A DNA stretch of 64,000 nt, taken from the NCBI GenBank assembly GCA_947258825.1, contig CAMYJX010000004.1, positions 112,316-176,315 of the forward strand, written 5' to 3'. This document shows, piece after piece, positions 1 to 6,868 of the stretch. How positions within the stretch are numbered: position 1 is the first letter of the stretch; each line of letters starts with the position of its first letter. This DNA is from an uncultured Pseudomonadales bacterium. Lineage in GTDB: Bacteria > Pseudomonadota > Gammaproteobacteria > Pseudomonadales > Azotimanducaceae. The notes under the pieces were generated by a model. The model searched no databases. It was not told where the DNA came from and saw only the letters and a program-made list of their open reading frames with translations. A program made the position numbers and the translations under genes.

Positions 1-20
1 GACAACAGGGTTTGTGATTT

Positions 21-599
21 ATGGATTCAAACGCAATGGCTGATGCGCAGGCGATGCAGGCTGCCCAGCGCCGCAGGAACAGGATAGCGCTCATCATCAT
101 CTTGTCCGTTACGGTGCTGTCTCTGGCTGGCTCTTACGGGCTTTTCCACCTGACCCGCCAGGGGGAGGTCTGGGGGACGACAAACAACGGCGAGTTTGTC
201 ACGCCGCCCACGACGGTGGAAAGCCTGAGCCTACGGGATCAGCAGAATCAGCCGGTGACCGAAGGTGGCACCTGGTGGCTCTGGGTGGTTTCCTCCGGCG
301 CCTGCGAAGGGGCCTGTGACCAGGCGCTGCATCAGCTGCGTCAGCTGCACGCGCTGCTGAATAAGGACGCGAATCGTGTTCGCCGCGCCCTGGTGCAGAG
401 CGTGGGTTCGCAAAGCCCGACGCTGGCGGAACGCTACCCGAAACTCAAGTTCCTCTCGGGCCAGATCCAAAATCTGGAGCCGGGGATATACATTGTCGAC
501 CCCATCGGCAATCTGGTGTTTCGTTATCCGCTTGCCGACGCCGGCAAGCCCGTACTGGAAGATCTCAAAAGGCTTCTGAAGGTGTCGCAAATTGGCTAG
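21..599 (+). CDS. SCO-like membrane-anchored cytochrome oxidase assembly protein
   Basis: 192 aa. A single membrane helix spans about residues 21–43, followed by a periplasmic domain. That domain carries a CxxxC pair (CEGAC, residues 95–99) where SCO copper chaperones have theirs, so I read it as a divergent thioredoxin-fold, SCO-like protein. It lies directly before ctaA, ctaB and a true sco gene, the place where gammaproteobacterial aa3-oxidase loci carry an uncharacterised small membrane protein. Its last 8 bases overlap ctaA, so the two are probably translationally coupled. A later Met at residue 6 is an alternative start. A role in copper or heme insertion is inferred from position and the Cys pair. 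The His that pairs with the cysteines in SCO proteins is not obvious. Confidence 0.75.
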   Translation: MDSNAMADAQAMQAAQRRRNRIALIIILSVTVLSLAGSYGLFHLTRQGEVWGTTNNGEFVTPPTTVESLSLRDQQNQPVTEGGTWWLWVVSSGACEGACDQALHQLRQLHALLNKDANRVRRALVQSVGSQSPTLAERYPKLKFLSGQIQNLEPGIYIVDPIGNLVFRYPLADAGKPVLEDLKRLLKVSQIG

Positions 600-1623
600 G
601 CGGAAATTTCTCTGGCTCTGTCTGTTCTCGTCAGGTTTCGCCCTGGTCGTCGTGATATTGGGCGCCTATACGCGACTGGCGGACGCGGGTCTCGGATGCC
701 CGGACTGGCCCGGTTGCTACGGCTTTCTGACGGTTCCCGATGCCGAGCATGAAGTCGTCCGGGCGGCGGAGCGATTCCCCGATGCGCCCCTGGAGCAGGA
801 CAAAGCCTGGTGGGAGATGATACACCGCTACTTTGCAGGAACCCTGGGCCTGCTGATTCTCGGCATCGCCGCGGTGGCGGTGGTCAGCGCCAGGCAACAG
901 GCGCCAGATTCGCCCCCGGGTAACCAGCATTCGGAGGCAGCTCAGCGGCTGCCCCTCAAGCTGCCTCTGTTTCTGCTGCTGCTGGTGATCTGTCAGGCGG
1001 CCTTTGGCGCCTGGACGGTCACCCTCAAGCTCTGGCCGCAGATTGTTACCGCCCATCTGCTGGGCGGGTTTGCGACCCTGTCTCTGCTGTGGCTGCTTTG
1101 CCTGCGCCTGGGGCTCTTCCGCGGTGCGTGGGTACCGGCGCGGTTAGGACCACATGCTCTGGTGGCCCTGCTGGTGGTCGTTGCGCAGATTGCGCTGGGA
1201 GGCTGGGTGTCCTCCAACTATGCGGCGCTGGCCTGTCCGGATTTCCCCACCTGTCACGGCGACTGGTGGCCCGCCATGGAGCTGAAAGAGGGCTTCAACG
1301 TTGCCCAATCGGTGGGACCCAACTATCTGGGCGGCCAGCTGGAAAGCGATGCCAGGGTTGCCATTCAGTTTACCCACAGGCTTGGCGCGCTGGTGGTCTT
1401 CCTGGTTGTCGGCGCGCTCATCTGGCGTTTGTGGCAGGCCCGCTCACCCATGGCCCTGCCCGTCGCCGCGCTCCTGGCGGGCCAGATTCTGCTGGGCATC
1501 CTCAACGTCGTGCTGATGCTGCCGCTGGATATCGCTACCGCACACAACGCCGTAGGTGCCCTGTTGTTGGCCTCCCTGGTTACAGTAAACTATCGCGCCT
1601 TTCGTGACGGACGGAACTCATGA
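592..1623 (+). CDS. ctaA: Heme A synthase (COX15/CtaA)
   Basis: 343 aa polytopic membrane protein with about eight helices, converting heme O to heme A for the aa3-type oxidase. Four family histidines are visible in helices (EMIHRYF, TAHLLGG, FTHRLGA, ATAHNAV). Two extracytoplasmic Cys pairs are also present (GLGCPDWPGCYG near residue 40 and ALACPDFPTCHG near 213), as in CtaA. The start is a TTG overlapping the end of the upstream gene by 8 bases. The stop overlaps the ATG of ctaB by 4 bases. The product follows ctaB biochemically and the genes form one operon. Confidence 0.93.
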   Translation: MARRKFLWLCLFSSGFALVVVILGAYTRLADAGLGCPDWPGCYGFLTVPDAEHEVVRAAERFPDAPLEQDKAWWEMIHRYFAGTLGLLILGIAAVAVVSARQQAPDSPPGNQHSEAAQRLPLKLPLFLLLLVICQAAFGAWTVTLKLWPQIVTAHLLGGFATLSLLWLLCLRLGLFRGAWVPARLGPHALVALLVVVAQIALGGWVSSNYAALACPDFPTCHGDWWPAMELKEGFNVAQSVGPNYLGGQLESDARVAIQFTHRLGALVVFLVVGALIWRLWQARSPMALPVAALLAGQILLGILNVVLMLPLDIATAHNAVGALLLASLVTVNYRAFRDGRNS

Positions 1624-2549
1624 GCGAAGCCACGGCCCAGATCACCAGCTGGCGAGACTATCTGGAGCTGACAAAGCCTCGGGTTGTTCTGCTTATGCTT
1701 CTCTGCGCGCTGGTCGGCATGTTCCTCGCGGTGCCGGGCATGGTGCCGCTGGACATCCTGGTGTTCGGCCTCACGGGAATTGCGCTGGTTGCCGGATCCG
1801 CTGCCGTCGTCAATCATCTCGCCGATGCGCACATCGATGCCCGCATGGCCCGTACGGAACATCGTCCTGTGGCCACTGGGCGCGTCGGTTTTGCCCAGGG
1901 GCTGGCGTTTTCAGCCCTGCTGGGTGGTGCTGGTATGGCGATCCTGTATTTTCTGGTCAACCCGCTTACCGCCTGGCTGAACCTTGCGTCCTGGATAGGC
2001 TATGGGCTGGTTTACACGCTGTTCCTGAAGCGGGCTACGCCACAGAATATCGTCATTGGCGGCCTCTTCGGTGCCGCACCGCCTCTGTTCGGCTGGGCTG
2101 CGGTCAGCAACAGCGTCGAGCCCGGCGCGCTGCTGCTGGTGCTGATCATCTTCGCCTGGACACCGCCGCATTTCTGGGCCCTGGCGCTGGACCGCAAAGA
2201 GGAGTACGCGTCCGTAGACGTGCCCATGCTGCCGGTGACCCATGGCGAGCCCCTGACGCGGCTGCACATATTTCTTTATACCCTTATCCTGCTGGCTTCC
2301 AGCCTCATGCCCTTTGCCATCGGCATGAGCGGCTGGCTTTATCTGGCTGGGGCCCTGGCTCTGGGAGCCGGTTTCATCTACTGGGCCGTGGTGCTGCTGA
2401 TCAACAGGAACCCCCGGGCCCCGCTGGAAACCTTTCGCTACTCCATCGCCTATCTCGGGCTTCTCTTTGTCCTGCTGCTGGTCGACCACTACTGGCTGGT
2501 GGTCAGCGAGCCCGCTTCTCAATCCCTGCTGGAGTTCACGCCCCTGTGA
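1620..2549 (+). CDS. ctaB: Protoheme IX farnesyltransferase (heme O synthase)
   Basis: 309 aa UbiA-family prenyltransferase that attaches a farnesyl group to heme B to give heme O, the substrate of CtaA. The Asp-rich catalytic signature is clear near residue 66 (NHLADAHIDARM), followed by the RP-V-TGR stretch. A second family signature, WTPPHFWALAL, lies near residue 180. About nine hydrophobic helices are present. It starts with the ATG that overlaps the ctaA stop and ends overlapping the GTG of the sco gene, so all four genes look like one tightly coupled oxidase-assembly operon. Confidence 0.94.
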   Translation: MSEATAQITSWRDYLELTKPRVVLLMLLCALVGMFLAVPGMVPLDILVFGLTGIALVAGSAAVVNHLADAHIDARMARTEHRPVATGRVGFAQGLAFSALLGGAGMAILYFLVNPLTAWLNLASWIGYGLVYTLFLKRATPQNIVIGGLFGAAPPLFGWAAVSNSVEPGALLLVLIIFAWTPPHFWALALDRKEEYASVDVPMLPVTHGEPLTRLHIFLYTLILLASSLMPFAIGMSGWLYLAGALALGAGFIYWAVVLLINRNPRAPLETFRYSIAYLGLLFVLLLVDHYWLVVSEPASQSLLEFTPL

Positions 2550-3184
2550 CGCCCGTTCGGCTTACCGTCTTTCTCTGCGTCAGCTTCATAGCCGTCGTGG
2601 TGGGCATGTTCGTCTTCAGCGTGACCCGAACGCCCGTGCTGTCGGAACAGGAATTGCGGGAGCTCGGGGTCTTCATCCTGCCCAGGCCTCGAGAGATCGC
2701 CGAAATCGATCTTATGACCCAGGACGGGGCGCCCTTTACTGTTGAAGACCTCCAGGGCAAGTGGTCTTACATCTTTTTCGGCTTCACCAACTGTCCGGAC
2801 ATCTGTCCCACCAGCATGGCGGTCCTGGGACAGGCGGAGCGGCAGTTGCAGACGACGGACCCGGACGCGGCGTCCGGGTTTCAGGGCATCCTGGTTACCG
2901 TGGATCCCGGGCGTGATGATCTGGAAACGCTCGGTGAATATGCACAGGCTTTCTCGCCCCGTTTTCTCGGGGTTGGCGGAGAGCGTGACGCCATTGCCGG
3001 GTTTGCCACCCAGGTGAATGTGGCCTTTGCCCGTATGCCCGGAGAGGACGGCGGATACCAGGTGGATCACACCGCCAACATCGTGATTGTGAATCCTCGT
3101 GGTCACTATCACGGATTCGCGAAAATGCCGCATCAAGCTGATACCATAGTGGCTTCGTACAGATCGCTGGCTGAGAATTTCTGA
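2546..3184 (+). CDS. SCO1/SenC family copper chaperone for cytochrome oxidase
   Basis: 212 aa. An N-terminal membrane helix (about residues 5–24) anchors a periplasmic thioredoxin-fold domain. The copper site is complete: CPDICP gives the CxxxC pair and the distal His is in QVDHTANI. It delivers copper to the CuA centre of subunit II. I chose the GTG at 2546, which overlaps the ctaB stop by 4 bases. The same frame stays open a long way upstream, but that part is the ctaB shadow. Confidence 0.9.
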   Translation: MTPVRLTVFLCVSFIAVVVGMFVFSVTRTPVLSEQELRELGVFILPRPREIAEIDLMTQDGAPFTVEDLQGKWSYIFFGFTNCPDICPTSMAVLGQAERQLQTTDPDAASGFQGILVTVDPGRDDLETLGEYAQAFSPRFLGVGGERDAIAGFATQVNVAFARMPGEDGGYQVDHTANIVIVNPRGHYHGFAKMPHQADTIVASYRSLAENF

Positions 3185-3237
3185 CCCCCGGCCCGAGTTC
3201 GTTTCCGGGCATAACAGGACGATTTCCAGCGGAAGGT

Positions 3238-3251
3238 GGAGGGAAACCATT
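3238..3251 (+). promoter_or_regulatory. Ribosome binding site and putative AUU start of egtB
   Basis: A near-ideal Shine–Dalgarno GGAGGGA (3238–3244) sits 6 bases before an ATT codon at 3249. Translation from this ATT gives an N-terminus (I-LAEHYARVREASE) that matches the usual beginning of EgtB proteins. There is no ATG, GTG or TTG in frame between the previous gene and the internal ATG at 3336. Confidence 0.5.
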
Positions 3252-4550
3252 TTAGCGGAGCACTACGCGAGGGTCCGGGAGGCCTCGGAGCAGCTGTGTC
3301 GACCACTGGAACTCGATGACTACGGCGTTCAGCCCATGGAGGACGCCAGCCCACCCAAATGGCATCTGGCGCATACCACCTGGTTTTTCGAGACCTTTCT
3401 TCTGCGAGCGTTTGACGCCGGCTACCGGCCCTATCACGAGCGCTTTGAATACCTGTTCAATTCCTATTACAACGGCGTCGGCCGACCCTATCCCCGACCG
3501 CGCCGGGGGGCGCTGTCCCGGCCCACGGTCGCCGAGATTTATAGCTACCGACAGCACGTCGATGATGCCATGTGCGCGCTGCTCAATGCGCCTGACGAAG
3601 CCATCCAGGACCGCATAACGCTGGGCTTGCATCATGAGCAGCAACATCAGGAGCTGCTTGTCACGGATCTCAAATACAACCTGGGCAACAACCCGCTGCT
3701 GCCTGCGTATCGTGAGGATCTGCAGGGCGCGGCCCAGTCTCCCGAGAGATGCGTGCCGATGTCGTTCTTCGAGCACCAGGGTGGCGTTGCTGAAATCGGC
3801 TCGGTTGAAGGCTTCTGTTTTGACAACGAGATGCCTCGGCACCGGGTCCTCTTACAGCCTTTCGCGCTGGCCGAGCGACTGGTGACCAACGGGGAGTATC
3901 TGGAGTTCATGGATGACGGTGGCTATCGGAATCCCGATCTTTGGCTGAGCGATGGATGGGCCGCCATCAGCAGCGCGACTGACGAGGTTGGCGCCCACGG
4001 GCAGCATCCCGTTGAAGCGCGGCTTGCTCCCCTGTACTGGTATCGGGATGGGGACGCGTGGTGTGAATACCGGCTTTCCGGCCCTGCAAGGCTGGATCTT
4101 GACGCGCCCGTCGTTCACGTCAGCTACTACGAGGCGGACGCCTTTGCTCGCTGGCGTGATTGTCGGCTGCCCACCGAGCAGGAGTGGGAGGTTGCGGCCG
4201 CAGGCATTCCGGTCGCGGGAAACCTTGCGAATGCAGATGTCCTGCATCCGCTTCCGGCTCAACGAGAGTTGCCCCATGGCGCTTCGGATCCAGAAACGCC
4301 GGCCGCTCTGGCGCAGCTGTTCGGCGACGTCTGGGAATGGACTTCCAGCCCCTACGTCGCCTACCCGGGATTTCGCACGCTGGATGGGGCCCTGGGAGAG
4401 TACAACGGAAAGTTCATGAGCAACCAGATGGTGTTGCGCGGCGGATCCTGTGCCACCCCTCCCGGGCATGTCCGCCCCAGCTACCGTAACTTTTTTTACC
4501 CGGGGGACAAATGGCAGTTCAGCGGCATCCGCCTGGCGCGAGACCTCTGA
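3249..4550 (+). CDS. egtB: Ergothioneine biosynthesis protein EgtB (iron sulfoxide synthase)
   Basis: 433 aa if started at the ATT at 3249; 404 aa from the first ATG (3336). EgtB joins hercynine to a thiol donor with O2 at a non-heme iron. The N-terminal DinB-like domain shows the first iron His in WHLAHTTWFFE and the HxxxHxE motif in HHEQQHQELL. The C-terminal FGE-sulfatase domain ends with GDVWEWTSSPY, GGSCATPPGHVRPSYRNFF and FSGIRLARD. Coding similarity to the family clearly extends upstream of 3336, back to about 3252, so the ATG is not the natural beginning. egtD follows 58 bases downstream. Either a rare AUU start is used or a point change destroyed the start. Confidence 0.9.
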   Translation: MLAEHYARVREASEQLCRPLELDDYGVQPMEDASPPKWHLAHTTWFFETFLLRAFDAGYRPYHERFEYLFNSYYNGVGRPYPRPRRGALSRPTVAEIYSYRQHVDDAMCALLNAPDEAIQDRITLGLHHEQQHQELLVTDLKYNLGNNPLLPAYREDLQGAAQSPERCVPMSFFEHQGGVAEIGSVEGFCFDNEMPRHRVLLQPFALAERLVTNGEYLEFMDDGGYRNPDLWLSDGWAAISSATDEVGAHGQHPVEARLAPLYWYRDGDAWCEYRLSGPARLDLDAPVVHVSYYEADAFARWRDCRLPTEQEWEVAAAGIPVAGNLANADVLHPLPAQRELPHGASDPETPAALAQLFGDVWEWTSSPYVAYPGFRTLDGALGEYNGKFMSNQMVLRGGSCATPPGHVRPSYRNFFYPGDKWQFSGIRLARDL

Positions 4551-4608
4551 GCGGCCGTATGGATACCCATGCGCCTGCGCTGCGTAGGCACTGCGTACGC
4601 GCACCGAG

Positions 4609-5385
4609 TTGAGTCTGTTCGATCGGTGTGAGCAGAGCGTTGCGGAGGCCCTGGGCAATGACGCTTGCCTGGTCGAGTACGGCAGCGGGTCCAGCCAGAA
4701 AATTCGAAAAGTTCTGCAGCGGGCGCGTCCGCAGGCCTATGTACCCGTAGACATATCCGCCGAGCACCTTGAAGTGCAGTCGGCCGCGCTGAGCAGAGAT
4801 TTTCCGTGGCTTAAGGTTTACCCCACCTGCGCGGATTTCACCCAGCCTTTCAAGCTGCCGGAGCCGGTATCAGAACTGCCGAAGGTAGGGTTCTTCCCGG
4901 GTTCCAGCATTGGTAATTTCGAGCCGAACGGCGCGGTTGGCTTCCTGCGTAATGTCCTTCAAACCCTTGGCCCTGAAGGACAGATGCTGGTCGGCGTCGA
5001 CCGTAAAAAGGATGCAGCGGTGCTCGAGGCCGCTTATAACGACTCCCAGGGGGTCACCGCGCGATTCAACTTGAACCTTCTTCATCACATCAATGCCCAG
5101 CTGGGCGCCAGCTTCGAGCCGGACAGCTTCGTTCATGAGGCGCTTTACAACGAGGCCCTCGGTTGCATTCAGATGTTCCTGCGCAGCCGCGTTGCCCAGA
5201 CAGTGATGCTGGGGAACCATGAAATCAGCTTCGCCGAAGGCGAAACCATTCACACGGAAAGCTCTTACAAATATGATCCTGCGGAGTTCATTGAACTTGC
5301 CCGCCGAGGTGGATTCGACACCGAAGACTGGTGGACCGATGAGAACAGTTGGTTTGCCCTTTATCTGTTGCGGGCTGTGCCCTGA
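4609..5385 (+). CDS. egtD: EgtD histidine N-alpha-methyltransferase, N-terminally truncated
   Basis: 258 aa from a TTG; the family is usually about 320 aa. EgtD trimethylates histidine to hercynine, the substrate of EgtB. The SAM-binding core is intact (LVEYGSGSSQK, VPVDIS, FFPGSSIGNF), as is the C-terminal substrate loop (HTESSYKYD). Homology begins at an RTEL segment equal to the family's YYPTRTE motif. Everything before it, about 55 residues including the usual FFYD and LFD segments, is absent. The 58 bases between egtB and this start do not encode it in any frame. The stop is followed at once by thrB on the other strand. The enzyme may be inactive or altered. Confidence 0.82.
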   Translation: MSLFDRCEQSVAEALGNDACLVEYGSGSSQKIRKVLQRARPQAYVPVDISAEHLEVQSAALSRDFPWLKVYPTCADFTQPFKLPEPVSELPKVGFFPGSSIGNFEPNGAVGFLRNVLQTLGPEGQMLVGVDRKKDAAVLEAAYNDSQGVTARFNLNLLHHINAQLGASFEPDSFVHEALYNEALGCIQMFLRSRVAQTVMLGNHEISFAEGETIHTESSYKYDPAEFIELARRGGFDTEDWWTDENSWFALYLLRAVP

Positions 5386-5398
5386 TCCCGTCTGACCT

Positions 5399-6376
5399 TC
5401 AGCCCAGCTGGCGTTCGTCTACGTAGAAGAAATGCGCGGTATGGTGCGCCACGATGCGCTGGAATTCGTGAGGGTTCTTCGAGCGCGCGATGGATTGTCC
5501 CCGAGCCTTCAATGCCCCCGTCGTGCGAGACAGCCAGAACGCCAGGGCAGCGTAAAGGCAGAACCAAGGGAAGTGCCACAGCTCCTGTTTCTGCAGGGGA
5601 CGAATTGCATGGTACGAGCGCAGCAGCGCCATGGCGCGCTCGGGGTCAATCGCCCCCTGCGTGTCCGTGCACCAGTCGTTGGCAGCCACGGCAAGGTCGT
5701 AGACCAGGTACCCCGTTGCGGCGTGATGGAAGTCCAGCACGCCGGTAAGCCCCTGAGCGGAAAAAAGCACGTTGTCGCGGAAGAGATCGCCGTGAATCGG
5801 ACCCTGGGGCAGGCTCATTACGTCCTGACGCTCCAGGCCGCGGGCAACTCGTCCAGCCGTGTCTGTCATCAGATCTCCGGCTGCCCACCCGACCCGGCCG
5901 ACACACGCCTGGGCCTTGGCTTCCAGCCACTCCGCATCCCGCGGATAAGGGGGTAGCGGGAATGCCAGCCGGGCCGTTGCAGTGTGAAATCGCGCGGTGA
6001 AGCGACCCAGCGCTTCAACCTGTCTGGTTGTGGGGTTGTAAGCGTGCTGACCTGGGAGACGCTGACAGAGAAGCATTGGTTTGCCGTCCAGCTTGTTGTA
6101 GGCGCCACCGTCCCTGTCTCGCACGACCAGCGGTACCGGCAGGCCCGCTTCGACGCACGAATCCAGCAGCGGTACCAGAGACTCCCCCGCGTTGGATGGC
6201 TGCTCCATCACGGTCAGAACGTACTGGCGTTCTACGCCCTCTTTCTGAGTGGCCAGGAAGTAGTTGCTGTTCTCGATGCCGTTTGCCGCCGGCCAGTAGC
6301 GTATCAGCTGACCCACGTCGTAGCGGTCCACGAGGGCTTCCAGGTGCAGCAGGTCTAGCTTTGTAATGGCGTTCAT
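5399..6376 (-). CDS. thrB: Homoserine kinase type II (ThrB)
   Basis: 325 aa, aminoglycoside-phosphotransferase fold. It phosphorylates homoserine in threonine synthesis. The catalytic loop is visible as PIHGDLFRDNVLF and the metal-binding segment as GVLDFHHA. The N-terminus (a DYxVG-like segment, then GIENSNYFL) matches the Pseudomonas-type ThrB. It lies downstream of the DUF2782 gene on the same strand with a 30-base gap, and divergent from polA, the arrangement found in Pseudomonas-like genomes. Confidence 0.93.
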   Translation of the reverse strand: MNAITKLDLLHLEALVDRYDVGQLIRYWPAANGIENSNYFLATQKEGVERQYVLTVMEQPSNAGESLVPLLDSCVEAGLPVPLVVRDRDGGAYNKLDGKPMLLCQRLPGQHAYNPTTRQVEALGRFTARFHTATARLAFPLPPYPRDAEWLEAKAQACVGRVGWAAGDLMTDTAGRVARGLERQDVMSLPQGPIHGDLFRDNVLFSAQGLTGVLDFHHAATGYLVYDLAVAANDWCTDTQGAIDPERAMALLRSYHAIRPLQKQELWHFPWFCLYAALAFWLSRTTGALKARGQSIARSKNPHEFQRIVAHHTAHFFYVDERQLG

Positions 6377-6406
6377 TTGCCTTAGCCGCGCAGTCGGTGG
6401 CGGGGG

Positions 6407-6772
6407 TCAGAATTCGACGATCACCCAGGACGGCACCAGCATATCGGCGCGTTCCAGATTGCCGAAGCCCCTGGTCTGGTCTCGCGGCACCAGGTAGTAA
6501 GGCTTACCTATCTGGGGCACCACACGAACCATACGCAATTCTCCAGCTTGCCTGAATTCGAATATCGTCCTTTCCTCTTCGGCGATGATGACGATGTCGG
6601 GACCCTTCAGCCCCCCTTCATCAGCAGCAGCGGAGGCCGTCCATGGGAGGGCCGCCGCCAGACACAAGGCCCCGAGCAAGCTGCAACGCTTCCTCCGGGG
6701 ACTGCTCCTGGAGCGCACGGGCTCCCCTCTGGAGGCTGGGAGTTTCTGGCCGATGTGCTTCACGGGTACCAT
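6407..6772 (-). CDS. DUF2782 family secreted protein
   Basis: 121 aa from the ATG at 6772. An Arg-rich N-terminus is followed by a hydrophobic stretch and an A-S-A-A cleavage region near residue 50, so it is probably exported. The conserved DUF2782 part (IEFRQAGELR-like core, VVPQIGKPYYLVP, then WVI-EF at the end) covers the C-terminal 60 residues. The function is unknown. The family is typically found between polA and thrB, as here. The frame stays open further upstream into polA on the opposite strand, but that extension is not coding. The hydrophobic segment could be a signal peptide or an anchor. Confidence 0.82.
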   Translation of the reverse strand: MVPVKHIGQKLPASRGEPVRSRSSPRRKRCSLLGALCLAAALPWTASAAADEGGLKGPDIVIIAEEERTIFEFRQAGELRMVRVVPQIGKPYYLVPRDQTRGFGNLERADMLVPSWVIVEF

Positions 6773-6868
6773 AGGCGCGAATGGTGACGCAAAGCGATGT
6801 ACAAGGCAAAGCGTCCGCAACGGGTTTTTCGTGCAGATGTTTTGGCTGACTTTCAGGGAGATTGAATA

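Noticed and set aside
1604..2545. Upstream extension of the sco reading frame through all of ctaB
   Set aside because: It is read in another frame of the clear ctaB gene, and the encoded sequence is Arg/Gly/Ala-rich without family similarity.
4590..4610. ACTGCGTACG…ACCGAGTT shared with 20769–20787, as a possible dispersed repeat that cut egtD
   Set aside because: The match is short and needs a gap. At 4590 it is explained by the coding TRTE motif, so chance is likely.
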